Shown: positions 36,410-48,800 of the stretch, piece by piece
Position numbering within the stretch: position 1 is the stretch's first letter
Layout: every line of letters starts with the position of its first letter
Source of the DNA: Synaphobranchus kaupii
Lineage: Eukaryota; Chordata; Actinopteri; Anguilliformes; Synaphobranchidae
DNA: 64,000 nt
NCBI GenBank assembly: GCA_029718625.1
Contig: CM056391.1
Span: 25,832,281-25,896,280, forward strand
Direction of reading: 5' to 3'
Translations under genes and position numbers: made by a program
Notes under the pieces: model-generated
Told to the model about the DNA's origin: nothing
What the model saw: the letters and a program-made list of their open reading frames with translations, nothing else
The model's database searches: none

Positions 36410-36447
<38 letters not shown>
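36410..36447 (-). repeat. 38-nt homopolymer serving as polypyrimidine tract
   Basis: An uninterrupted run of 38 G on the plus strand (C on the minus strand) ends about 10 nt before the acceptor AG of the shank2 linker exon. On the transcript it forms the polypyrimidine tract of that acceptor. Homopolymer length is unstable and hard to sequence. Confidence 0.95.
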
Positions 36448-36449
<2 letters not shown>

Positions 36450-36582
36450 GAGGAAAGGGGAGAGAAAAATGGATTTCACGTCAAATTTCAGATTGAATCA
36501 GATTTCACGTTCAGGAGGGCTGTCCTGATGTAAGGAAATCCAGCCCAGTTGCAATAGTAATAACACACTGTATCCCATAGTC

Positions 36583-36725
36583 CCATCCATCCATCCATCC
36601 ATTACCTAACCCGCGTATTCCTGGTCAGGGTCGTGGGGGAGGGGGGGGACTGGAGCCTATCCCAGCATGCATTGGGCGAGAGGCAGGAATACAATCTAGA
36701 CAGGTCGCCAATCCATCGCGGAGTA
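36583..36725. repeat. dispersed fish repeat beginning with (CCAT)n
   Basis: Four CCAT units, then ACCTAACCCGCGTATTCCTG, GGGTCGTGGGG, and CTGGAGCCTATCCCAGCATG followed by a CAGGTCGCCAATCCATCGC end. I recognise this order of words as a very common fish repeat, probably the end of a LINE-type element. Confidence 0.6.
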
Positions 36726-37308
36726 ACCCATAGTAATTAATGCATTTACAGAGGCGCTGTAAAGAGGTGCACAATAACTCCACTCTGATATTAACACACA
36801 GACAGAGGTCCTCAAAGGATGGAATGAAAATGGTCTTCTTTTCACCTTCCCTCTGTCGAAATTGCAATTGTGAACCAGAGCGTTTCATGTCCGCATGGGT
36901 CAGAGTTATCAGTCACTCTGGCAGACGGTTAAACTCTCTCCCACAACACTTCAGTAGCCGTATAAAATGTCTAAATAGGTGCAGTTTCCCTGTTCCTGGA
37001 GACCTTATGCCCCAAGCGCTTACGGTAAGCCAGAGCGTCTGAAAAAGGTCATTTGATTTCGCAGGACTGCATCAGTGATCGTTAGCCCTCTTCCGTACTG
37101 CTGTAACCACTAAACTGCACCGAAGGAGTGCACCTACTTCAACTGCAGTGCTCCGGTCGTGAAGGTGTAGGCGGCACACCTGTGTTCTGCTTCTCTCCCA
37201 AATTTCAAAATACTGATTTCAAATTGTGAAGAGACAGAAAAGATAAAAAATAAGAATAAAAAAATGCTCAATCTGTTACTTTTTTTGTTCCGGTCAAGCT
37301 CTCAGGTA

Positions 37309-38471
37309 CAGTGGTGCTCGAAAGTATTCATACCCCTTCACTTTTTGCACACTTTATTGTGTTGTAGATTTAACTTTAAATGGATAAAATTGCCATTTTT
37401 GCCCATCAATCTACACTCAATAACCCATAATGACAAAGTGAAAACATGTTTTTAGAAATTTTTGCAAATGTGTTAAAAATCAAAAACTGAAATCTCTCAT
37501 GTTCATAAGAATTCAAACCCTTTGCTTTAATGTATTTAAAGTATCATATTTCATATTTGGTCGCATATCCTTTGCATGCTGTTACCTCCTGAAGTCTGTG
37601 ACCCAACAACATCAAAAGACTCTCGATATCTTATTTTCAGGTACTGTTACAAGCGATACTATAACCTCTCTGCATTTGAATGGATCTCTATGGGAATTGG
37701 GGGGCGAGACTAGATTCAGCTGTAAATTACGCTGGTACAGTATGGAACACATGACTGGTGAAATGGCTGTAAGTCATCAAGGGTCTGTGCTATCGAACGA
37801 GCCCCAAACCATCACTCTGTTGCCAGATATGGAGTAGATGTGGATGGATCACTGCAAGGGTTATTTCTCCTAACTCATTTTCCTATACAACTCTATGGGG
37901 AAAAAAGTCAAGAGAAGAAACCCTTAAAGTGATCCATCCACATCTACTCCATATCTGGCCGTAGAGTGATGGTTTGGGGCTCGTTTGATACCTTAGACCC
38001 TTGATGACTTACAGCCATTTCGCCAGTCATGTGTTCCATACTGTACCAGCGTAATTTACAGCTGAATCTTGTCTCACCCCCCAATTCCCATAAAGATCCA
38101 TTCAAATGCAGAGAGGTTATAGTTTCGCTTGTAACAGTACCTGAAAATAAGATATCGAGAGTCTTTTGATCTTGATGGGTCACAGACAGGAAGTAACAGC
38201 ATGCAAAGGATATGTGACCAAATATGAAATATGATACTTTAAAAATACATTAAAGCAAAGGGTGTGAATAATCATGTACATGACAGATTTCAGTTTTTGA
38301 TTTTTAATACATTTGCAAACATTTCTAAAAACATGTTTTCACTTTGTCATTATGGGTTATTGAGTGTAGATTGATGGGCAAAAATTGCACTTTTATCCCT
38401 TTAAAATTGAATCTACAACACCATAAAGTGTGCAAAAAGTGAAGGGGTATGAATACTTTAGAGCACTCCTG
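37309..38471. mobile_element. composite Tc1-type element E4 (CAGTGGTGCTCGAAAGTATTC ends)
   Basis: TA flanks both ends (37307-37308 and 38472-38473). The left end starts CAGTGGTGCTCGAAAGTATT; the right end in reverse complement starts CAGGAGTGCTCTAAAGTATT. The arms (about 215 bp) contain TGACAAAGTGAAAACATGTT. They are followed on both sides by TATTTGGTCGCATATCC and the shared hairpin cassette (left about 37600-37875, right about 37910-38185). It is the most complete of the five copies; there is no transposase. Both cassette arms are open in the same frame. Confidence 0.92.
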
Positions 38472-39817
38472 TATGCAAACGAATCCTTGCATGACCTTGG
38501 CTTCGGTCATTAACCAGTTATAAACAGCTAAAACAGTCAAAAGGAATGGTCCGATAACACAAGGTTTACACAGTACATCTGTATGCACAAGTCAATGCAT
38601 GTTTACTGACAACAGCTTCAAGAAGAGTATTTTTTAATGTATGACACATAAACGCACATTCTAAAGCGTGGCCTGGTTTTCTGGTGCTAGAAGGTTAGAT
38701 ACGAAAGGTGTCACGGCAAACATTTGGCGGGCCCAGCTGGGTCCATCCACACTTCATTAGACAGGGGAGCCATGTTTCAGAGCCAGCGCATGCCCAGTGG
38801 GTTGAATGCTCATCCAAAATCATGAAGGCTTCTAACATAATCATCACTGGGGCTGTGGAATTCTCCTGTGCTTCCAATGCAGAGTCCAGGCATAATTAAC
38901 AGTGATGTTTATCTCCCTCAAAAAATTCCACGGTAGGAGAAGATACTCAATCGAGAACATTCTGACTTCAACTGAGGAACCACGTCTACTCTGCAAAGCA
39001 TATCCCTCACGAAACTATCAATAGGCCTTTGTACTTCCCAGGCAAGTCAATGTACATCGATTAAGGTCTGACCCACATTTTAATGGTTCACTGTTTAAAA
39101 CAAAGGGGGGTAGCAAAGAGCCTTTTGAATTTGCACATAAACCATACAACAACACTGCTTTCTAATTATTTTTGGGATGATTTTTTTAGCAGTCCTGTTT
39201 TGAATTGCTGTAGAATCGACCAAGTTGTTACAGTTGTATTTCTTGAACATGGCCTGTTTAGGAAACATTAAGGAGTCAAGACTGAGGAAATGTATAAGGT
39301 AGATATTGTGGGAGTGGACAAAATAATAATAATAGCTGAAAACAGAGCTTATGGGGACAAAGCACTCAAAGCTACACTGAAGCCAATGAATATACAGGCA
39401 GAAGTGTCATAATGTGGCGAAAGACATTGTGTTGAGGTTGGATGTCATCCTTGTGTATCGTCCAAGTTTAGGAAAAAAATGTAGTTCCATAAAATGTCTT
39501 GGTAGTATGACCTTTTGCAGGTTGGATCTATGTAGTTAGATATAACTACATCACATAAATAGAAATCTTCATGATTATATGTCAATGTCTTTCTTTAGAA
39601 CCCTTAGGACTCATATGTATATTTCTAATGATGGGATTGGTCATTGCAGCAAAAATGAAATCTCTTTAAGGGAAGAATAATTTTTAATGTTATTTGATTT
39701 TTAAAGATTTGAAAAGTTTTCCGTTTTTTAATATATGGATATAAGGCCACCATGTATTTTAATTGGGCAAGATTTTAGGCACCTTAATTATTATTAAGGG
39801 ACCATTGGTGATTGGCC

Positions 39818-39820
<3 letters not shown>

Positions 39821-39867
<47 letters not shown>
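39821..39867. repeat. (AAT)n microsatellite
   Basis: An uninterrupted trinucleotide run of about 47 nt. Confidence 0.97.
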
Positions 39868-39869
<2 letters not shown>

Positions 39870-40800
39870 GAGAGGCTTCCATTGACATGCTTTGCATTAA
39901 ATCCCAGTTGTTTCATGGCATATATGCTGAACTTTAGTTATACATTTGTACAATCACACATATTAGTTACAGTTAACTAGTTGAAATTGACAGTTTGGCA
40001 CTGCTTATTGTTACACAATTGTGATAGGCCGCTACTTAATGAAGCATATGCAGAATTGTCTATATTTTCTGAAATAGCAAGTCATATACACCAACTGAAA
40101 AGCACCAAAACACAGTTTTGATATTGTATTCATCTCAAATTCCCTGTTCTTGGAGCTCTGGAGTGACACATTTGGTTAAGTCCCATTGGAAACAGTGCCA
40201 CCCAGGGAGGGAGGCTTTGAGTCAGCAAGGTGACCCCTGCCTCACCACTTATACACTATGTGACTTTTCTGCTTGATCACATGCTTGCAGCGTGACGAGG
40301 TGAGCTGTGTCATTTGCACAGTTCTCTAGCACATTAGCAGTGGTGGCTGACTGCTGAGACGAAAAGAAGCACCTGACATCACACATATCCAAGGGTGTCC
40401 ATGCTAGTCCTCGCCTTCCATAATGAACGCAGGACACTGCAGAAATGTAACGGGCCTATGTTGCGACTGGGCATTTCAAATTAAGGAGAATTTCTTTCTT
40501 TCACTTTGATAGAAGTCTTCGTTTTCTTTAATTCCTAAAAAGCATCCGATATGATTTCATTGGACAAAATCAAGCTTGCTGCATCTTTTTCCGGTGGCAG
40601 ATACAATGTTATTGTATCAGCCTCGCACTGATCTTTTTTTTCTTACTTCAATGGCCTCTGGGGAGGAGCTAACAGCTAATAAGCTAATGCTCAGACAGCT
40701 TTCCTCCTCATTAGACTCTGCTGTGTGTGGAGCCTGTTTACACTGAGGTGTGGGAGCTTCAAGCAGTCTCTGAAGCCACTGTCCACAGCCTGTGTTTATG

Positions 40801-40834
40801 TGTGTGTGTGCGTGTGTGTGTGTGTGTGTGTGTG
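40801..40834. repeat. (TG)n microsatellite
   Basis: TG dinucleotides with one interruption, followed by a G-rich stretch. Confidence 0.93.
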
Positions 40835-40952
40835 GTCGGGGGTAGGGGGGTAGGGGGTTGTAGAGCATGTTGGCAGTGTTGATGTGCACCTGTGTACCAA
40901 ACGCAGAGAGCAGAAAAAAGCAAAGTCTCACATACACACATACACACGCACA

Positions 40953-40955
<3 letters not shown>

Positions 40956-41004
<49 letters not shown>
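40956..41004. repeat. (CA)n microsatellite
   Basis: An almost perfect CA run. It is complementary in sense to the TG run 120 bp upstream, so the pair could form a hairpin. Confidence 0.96.
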
Positions 41005-41006
<2 letters not shown>

Positions 41007-41718
41007 GTTGGCTAGTGAAGATCACTGCAATCTCGAAAAGCTTGCGAATCGCACCTTGCAGCCAGCAAGAGCACTTCCGCTGTTCCAAAGGAAGAGGAAG
41101 AGTGGGAGTCGCCAAGTATCGAGAGCTACTGAGCGACAGCAGGGATTAAATTCTGTGCAAGCACTACCAGACCTCACCCCCTCACCTCCCCAAGGCATGC
41201 AATGTCCCTCTGCTCCTAAGCCACAGTGTGGAGCATGACCACAGCGCCAACACACAATATAGGGGATGATAACCAGTGGGCTCCCTAATGGAAAATGGCT
41301 TCATCACTGCAAGAAGATTTCATTCTCTTTAACGTTTCAATGTGGCAGCCTTTCTTTTGTCAGTGTAAATATATTTTGCCATAAGGTAGAAAAATAAAGA
41401 GAGTCAGACATGTAACATCAGGATGCACTCAGGGCAATCTATATTATTAATTTGTTTACCAATGCAACAGACACAGAGATTAGATGGCAAACTACATTCT
41501 TTCTGAAAGAAAGGATAAATTATTCGTTTTTTTTAGATATTTCTTTAATAACATTCCCTTTCACCCTTTCCGTAACAATTTATAATAGCAAAACATAGCA
41601 ATCTATAAAAATATAAATTGACAAGAGCAAATATTATGTGGAGTAATTGTGTAGTATATATAATTCACCTGAATTACAATTATAACCCGAAATGGTTAAA
41701 CCCAATACAATTGTAGAT

Positions 41719-41815
41719 GGGGGGGGGGGGGGGGAGGGGGATGTCAGACCTTAGCCATTTACTGTTACATGGAAAATTGAGAGAGAGAAAGAAAGAAAGA
41801 GAGAGAGAGAGAGAG
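41719..41815. repeat. G tract and AG-rich microsatellite
   Basis: Sixteen G (41719-41734), one A and five more G, then an AG/AAAG-rich run at 41779-41815. Confidence 0.93.
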
Positions 41816-42410
41816 GACAGAGACAGATTTTGCATTGTGAGTTTTTTATTTCCCTCTAAACTATTGATGAGTCAACATATTTGTCTATCCATTTCCTGTA
41901 GCATAACTTGGTTAGAAGACACTGAAATAACAAACCAGACCAAAGAATCACATAAGATTAACTCAAATGCAAAGCTGGCAACACCTTTCCCCAATTATAA
42001 AGCTCATTTCCCTCCCGGATAGTACAGCCTTCTTCTGAAATAACAGTTCCTAAGATTGGACTAACATCATTTCAACTGCAATCAAAGGGAGTGACAAATT
42101 AGAAATATCACAATAAAAATCAAAGAACTGCAGAAAATCCTACATTGATAAATGATCAAAAAATATATATATATTTCTAAATAATTAGGAACACACTTCT
42201 CCAAAGCAGAAAAAAGTGAGAATGTGCCATCTGAGATGAGATGTTTTGAATAGGCTAGGCTACTACTAGCAGAGTTTTCTTGACATAACTGCAGAATGCA
42301 AGAAACACAGGTTTAACATTACTATATATCTTAAACAATACCCTCAATGTGAACATCCACGCTGCAAAATTGGATAATCCAATATATAATCAAAATATAA
42401 TTTGTCTTAC

Positions 42411-42444
42411 CTTCTTTCTTTAAGGCATTTAGTAATGACTTCAT
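42411..42444 (-). CDS. shank2: shank2 alternative first coding exon (MKSLLNALKKE)
   Basis: A short first coding exon on the minus strand. The ATG is at 42444-42442 in the context GAAAATGA, followed by 11 codons reading MKSLLNALKKE. It ends with a single G before a GTAAGA donor (GT at 42410-42409). That phase joins exactly to the linker exon at 36397, making Val-Pro-Phe-Arg-Glu. From memory, a mammalian SHANK2 isoform starts with a nearly identical short peptide before VPFREAPAYS, which supports the call. The product would lack the ankyrin repeats but keep SH3, PDZ and everything downstream. The sequence upstream (about 42445-42880) is GC- and CpG-richer than its surroundings, as expected of an internal promoter and 5'UTR, but I see no clear TATA box. 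The transcription start cannot be placed. Confidence 0.85.
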
Positions 42445-42880
42445 TTTCTCCTTTTCCCTACTTTTCACTCCAGTTATCTCATTCTATTGTGTGAAGTCGT
42501 TGCGAGATGGACGAAATAAAAAGCAGCAGAACGCGAGAGAGACAGAAAGTGTATAGGATCCCCGGGTTGCAGTGAGGTGTAAAAGCTGCAGGGTTCTTGG
42601 GTCAGTGCGTGCTGCGTGGTGAAGGCGAGGCTGGCTGGGCTTTAAGAAACCGGCACCAGGACGACAGAACCCTCCCCACATGATTCCGTCCGTCAGCTGG
42701 GATTCTGGGAAGAGGACTGGGGCCGAGCAGAGCAGACCGCGAGCTCACGAGCTTCGCGCCGCTCTTCACACTTGCAGTCATGTGAGCGCTCGCGCTGCTG
42801 CAACACTGTGCTTTATCCAAAAATGCACCGCCTTGCCGTTTGGAGATGCTTAGAAGCAATACAGCCTCCAGCTGGAGCGA
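42445..42880 (-). promoter_or_regulatory. shank2: probable 5'UTR and internal promoter of the ankyrin-less shank2 isoform
   Basis: This sequence lies directly upstream (minus strand) of the MKSLLNALKKE start. Between about 42600 and 42830 it is clearly richer in G+C and CpG than the AT-rich flanks. No splice acceptor is needed or evident. The promoter role is inferred from its position only; no core element was identified with confidence. Confidence 0.4.
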
Positions 42881-44989
42881 TAGTAACTTGCACTTGTCCC
42901 ACGTGTTTAGCACTGACATAAATAAACACGGGAGTGTACTGGTTTTCGTTTCTCCTTCTTTCAGAGCAGACCTGAACTAACACAATTACTGTTATTAAGA
43001 GGAAGCCAAATCCTCCTTCTCTCAATATTATATCAGTTTAATATTATAGCTAGTTTAGGATAATTCAAATAAATTTAACACGTGTGTTACATATCCATGA
43101 CTGAGAGAAGCATAAATACAGATAAAATGCATAATTGAGCCTGTGTGTAAATTAATTTCTTAAAGAACGCCTTGGAGATTTTAACCCTTCCTTCCTAAAA
43201 AACAGCTGTATTGGAAACAAACCCGGTGTTGCTAAGCAACTCCAGAGAGCATGTCTAAATCTGTCAGAGCAAGTAGCTTTGTTGAGGCATCAAAGAAATT
43301 CTCCACTGGTTATGGCATTATGTGGGGTATTCTTCTCCTTACTATCAATATTGCTTTAATAAAAAGGAGGTTTGATTCACTAAAGTGGATAGTTGTGTTC
43401 CGGTAGCACTGTGGCAATAGGAACATTGTAGCCTACTATGAAGGAGGAGAGCAATATTTTGATAATACATGTGGTGTGCTAATATAGCACTATGCATTTT
43501 TCCAGATAATTACTGTTTTGGGGCTTGACCTAGCTTTCACACAAGCACACTGTACTGTAAATTCCCATATAATGCATTGTTGTTTTACATATACATATTT
43601 AAAATGTTTATGGAATACAATTCAAAATCTTTCTCAAAATGTGTTTGAGAAATGGCAAAAATGAATCCCTTCTTCACCGGCTATTCCCTTTTGAATGAAT
43701 TCCTCTTAATGCAATGGAACATGTGCACACATGCCTGCTCTTGCCATCTCTTTCTGTATAAATTATGCATACACAATATGTACCAGGCCAGTATTCAAAG
43801 TGCATCATTAATAGCAGCCTGTATAGAATATCTGGCAGTGACCATTCTTGTTTTTCTCTCACCTCTTACTGATTCGTCTTTGATATTAGTGAACAGACTG
43901 CGTAAGCCAGCCATATTGCACCGTATCTGCCAAAATCAATATAGGATCCAGAGACCGCAACAGCTGGGAACGTGAGCCGGGCATCCACCTTTGCCCTGGT
44001 GCTGGCACGCAGATGCTGACGCACAACACGTTATGAAGAAATAATGCAGGGTTACAAATATCACCAGATCACACTGTAATACAATAACCGGGGGGTATGA
44101 AGATTTCACATGAAGCAAGGCAATCAACTCAAGCAATGTCATAATATATGTCAAAACAAATAATAAATGCAATTTAAAAAAATCAATAACTAGAGCGGCG
44201 AGCACACCGCCAAGGGTCTTCACTTGTTAAAAAAAATACCCATATAACAAAATATTTTAAAAAAAAACATGAGCCACACTGAGAAAACCATCCCCAGATC
44301 CACATACAAATGTTAAAGACTACAGAGTGGTTCACTGAAGCCTTTCCTACCAAGGGCAAATTTCTGAATGGAAGACAGGATAGTCATTTTTGCTTCTGGT
44401 AGTTAATAAGTCAGTGATGATGTACTGTACATTGTTTGATTTATTTAATTCGGGCTATGATACAAAAAATAAATACAGATGAAAACATCAACACTATAAA
44501 TACATTTCACTTATTGCAGTAATGGGGTCACTCTCCAGCCAATTGAAAGAGGTGGATTTGGCATTGAACCAAAAGAGGGATGACGGTATGCGTAAGACAC
44601 ATCGTTTTGGAGACATTCAGTGGTCTACCTCCAGGAAAAAATACAAATCAAGATTAAAATGCAGTACTTAGATTGTGTGATTGTCCAACAGATTGGAATA
44701 TTGGAAAATCTATTGGAAAATATTGGAATATCTTTTCCCCTTTTCATTGTTTCATCTTTACTGAAAAAATGTGTCCGAAGGAGTGTGGTTCTTTATTAAT
44801 GAAAGTCTAGAAATCCCTTTCCTACATGCACCTCTATTTTCAACTTAAAGACGGAAAATGGTATGTAATTCACTTCTATGTAAATGTTTTTTTATGGTGC
44901 AGTCTATATGGTGGCTGACTCTGAACCCATACACAGATCCCCTGTGTGGCCGGGGGTTCGATTCCCCACCATGGCACTGTGATTCCCAT

Positions 44990-45452
44990 CCCACTGTACA
45001 AACCTCCCATTCCACATTATCCCAAAGGTGCTCTATTGGATTGAGATCTGGGGACTGTGCAGGCCATTGGAGTAAACCAAAGTCACCATCATGTAAACTT
45101 GAATGAGCCCATTCTCCTCTTACCTCTCTCATTAACAATATGTTTATGACCACAGAGCTGTTTTTTTTTTTTTTTGCACCATTCTCTGAGAACTCTAGAC
45201 CTTTGTGCCTGAAAAATCCCAGGAGGGCAGCTGTTTCTGAGATGCTGGAACCACCAAACCTGGTGCCAACAATCATTCCATGGTCAAAGTCGCTTAGATC
45301 ATGTGCATTCCTATTCTAATGGTCGAACAGAAACTAAACCTCTTCACCGTGTCTGCATGCTTTATATACCGGGTTTCAGCCGCACGATTCACTGTTTGGA
45401 GGATCAGGCTATTTTCATTAACAAGTAGGTGTATCTAATAAAGTGGCCACTG
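44990..45452 (-). pseudogene. Tc1-like element remnant with transposase fragment
   Basis: The minus strand contains [20 protein letters not shown], the conserved block around the last catalytic acidic residue of Tc1-type DDE transposases (near 45010-45080). The right side ends GTGTATCTAATAAAGTGGCCACTG followed by TA (45453-45454), a typical Tc1 terminus. The left terminus and most of the gene are missing, and the frame is broken by an A run on the minus strand (45163-45175 T run on plus). A relic; no function expected. Confidence 0.75.
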
Positions 45453-45711
45453 TAAGTTGCAACAACTGTATACTGTAATCAAAAAAATATATATTTTCCC
45501 CAGCACATGATGTCTGGACTTGGGAAATGCATCTTTAAGTATAATATCCTCGGTGTTGATGTACTGATCATGGAGGAACTGCACAGGTACTTGTTTTCCC
45601 ACAGTTGCAGTTAGAATTAATCAGATGCATAATACTCTTCAGAGCACTGGCTTTTGGCATGGCTTTGAATGACCAGCTAGAAATATGTTTCTCCAAGCTC
45701 TCTTGATGTAT

Positions 45712-45877
45712 GCAACCAAACATCCCACTCTCTACAGTGATATTCATTGACTCATGTTGTTTCAGTGTTGCTTTAGTATATATTCTGTACAATGATCAGA
45801 AGATGGAGATCTACTGACGCAACACTGAAACATGAGTCAATGAATAATACTGTAAAGAGTGGAATATTTGGTTTTAA
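45712..45877. repeat. hairpin MITE next to E5
   Basis: The left arm (AACCAAACATCCCACTCTCT, then ATTCATTGACTCATGTTGTT) is repeated inverted on the right (CATGAGTCAATGAATAATAC, then AGAGTGGAATATTTGGTT). The arms are about 65 bp and the loop about 35 bp. It ends 4 bp before element E5. Confidence 0.8.
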
Positions 45878-45881
45878 AGTA

Positions 45882-48800
45882 CAACCCCGATTCCAAAAAA
45901 GTTGGGACAGTATGTAAAATGCACATAAAAGCAGAAAGCAGTGATTTGTAAATTCTCTTTTACATATATTTAATTGAAAACAGTACAAAGAAAATATATT
46001 AATGTTTTACCTTATCAACATTATTGATTTTTGTAAATATGCTAATTCTGAATTTGATGCCTGCAACACGTTCCAAAAAAGTTGGGACAGGGGCAAAAAA
46101 AAGACTGGGGGCCCTATCTTACACCCGGCACAAAGCGGCGCAAACCCAAACGCAAGTGTCTGTGCTATCTTACACCCGGCGCTAGGCTCATTATAACGCC
46201 TAGCGCTCACGTCCTTTAACTAGCATGTATTCTTGCGCCCATTACAAGTGAACTGGGTGTGTTGGTCTTAAGATGAGGAGTGGCCAGGATTATTTTTGGC
46301 GTATTGCTATCTTGAGCCAGCAGAAAGCGCTTGCGCTAGAATCACCACAAACCTGGTCTAAAGTCATGTCGCAGTTGTTTACATGTTATTTTAACGGGGC
46401 ATATAAGTGCGTCTACATAGGCGTGTGCACAACGCACGTACCCTCCTGTCTGTTACACACAGGGGCGCGCACAAGCATGACTAAAATATCTAGATCACAA
46501 TGTGAAATATTATAATTGTGTAGGCTATATCAAAAATGCATAATAATAAAAGGTCCACATACCTTTCCCTCAGCGAAGGGAAACGATGCCACATTACCTT
46601 GCTCTCAGCCCACTCCATCAACATCCAGGCGATGTGCGATGGTATGGGACCATGGCTATCCATTAAAAAGGAGCTGATAACACCTTTATCAAGCCTAATG
46701 TGCGAATTGTCATTTGCACCTAATGCGTGAATTGTCATTCAATGGAAACTCGCGCACTGCAATAGACGGACATTTGAGTTCTGAAAATGCGCTTCAGATG
46801 TCATTACAATACAGCTCTGTTTATCTAGGAATACAGCCTGTAAGTAAATAGAATGGTTTGTGACTGAAAAAAAGTTCAAAACCTTGTCCAGTGAATATTG
46901 CTTTTATTGTTTTTCAAATAGCCTAGGCTACAGCGGATTCGCTGTGCATAAGGTTTTTTTTCGATTGCCTAATGGTCAAAAAACGGAGATAAATGTCATC
47001 ATGTTAACTGAATTGTAACCTTAGCTATTCTTCGTCCTTCATATTTTTAAAATTTCAGTGACAAGGTTTCCATACCCTCAGCTTATTAAAACCCCGCTGA
47101 TTTCACCTGTTATTCCATAACTGAACAAAATATTTTAAAGAGAACTAAGCGGCTAATTAGAAACGAAACTTGCAGCATGTTACAAAATTACAATTAATTT
47201 ACAATGAACTTTAATGCCATTATCTGCATGTGCGCTTTACATGAGCAGGTCTGTTTACCCTGCTGTAAATCACACTTTTCACGGTCTTCCTGGGAAAGTG
47301 GATCATTTAAAGCATTACGCTACCAGTAAAATAGGTTGGTCACATTTCCATAAGCAGGACATTATAAAACAAGGGAAAATATGCTGAACCTATGGGTTGC
47401 CAACCTGCCAGAATTATTGTATTTAGTGTCATCATTAAGGCAAAATAACGTTATTTATGTTATTAATCAAAATTAGAATTCAGGTAGCCTAATGAACTTC
47501 GGATGAAGCTTGAACATGAGTTCATTGCATAATCAAACGAAAGTCGTTAAACAAGCAGGCTAATTTGGCGTTTTCTAAGGTGACACGGAAGCCATTGGTC
47601 GCTTATTCTCAGCTGTTGCAGGTGAAATTTAACCGCATATATTTTGTAAACAGCACTGTCAGGAATTACCGGGAACTCATAATGGTTAGCCCGAATACTA
47701 TTGATCATAGGCTACTATTAATCCATATAGCCTATTCCTTGATCGCACTAAACACGCACGAGCATGTCTGTTTCGCCATCATAAGCAATCCGCCAAGGTG
47801 GAAAAGCAGGCTTTTAAAGGGAATGGGATATGACATTTTGATTGGTTTATTGCATGTCATGCCCAAGACACATCTATAATTATGAAGAGACTAGGTTCAG
47901 CCCAGTTTACATCTTGCGCCGTGCTTAGCGCCCCAAAAAACACGCCGTTTAAAATAGCAAAAGTGGACTTGGACACGCCCTAAATGGACCAAGCGCCAAG
48001 ATCGCCAAGATAGGGCCCCGGGAAGCTCAAAAAAAACACCTGTTTGCCATTCCACAGGTAAACAGGTGATGCTATCATAACTGGGGTATAAAAGGATATA
48101 GTATTGCTTCTAAGAGTATTTTCAGGTACTCTTAGAAGCGATACTATAACCTCTCTGCATTTGAATGGATCTCTATGGGAATTGGGAGGTGGGACTAGAT
48201 TAAGCTAGAAATTACACAGGAATAGGATGGAACCCATGGCTGGCTAAATGGCTGTAAGTCATCAAGTATCTGAGATATCAAATGAGCCTCAAACCATCAC
48301 TCTGCTGCCAGATATGCAGTAGATATGGATGGATCACTTTAAGGGTTGTTTCTCCTGACTCATTTTCCTATTAAACTCTATGGAAAAATAAGCCAGGAGA
48401 AACAACCCTCCAAGTGATCCATCCATATACTGCATATCTGGCAGCAGAGTGATGGTTTGAGGCTCGTTTGATACCTCAGACCCTTGATTACTTACAGCCA
48501 CTCAGCCAACCATGGATTCCATACTATTCCTGTGTAATTTACAGCTTAATCTAGTCCCAACCCCCAATTCCCATAGAGATCCATTCAAATGCAGAGGTTA
48601 TAGTATCGCTGAAAATAAAATATCAAGAGTCTTTTGATATCCTTTTATACCCAGTCATGATAGCATGACCTGTTAACCTGTGGAACGTTCCAAACAGGTG
48701 TTTTTTTTAACTTCCCAGTCTTTTTTTTGGCCCTGTCCCCAACTTTTTTGGAACGTGTTGCAGGCATCAAATTCGGAAATAGCGTATATTTACAAAAATC

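Noticed and set aside
35880..36479. Reading the linker exon as a 199-residue single-exon protein
   Set aside because: The N-terminal Pro run is the intronic C tract and the C-terminal part is beyond the donor in the wrong frame; only 36078-36397 is exon.
37499..38183. Two similar 79-112-residue frames on opposite strands
   Set aside because: They are the two arms of the palindromic cassette of E4; listed as a finding but not as genes.
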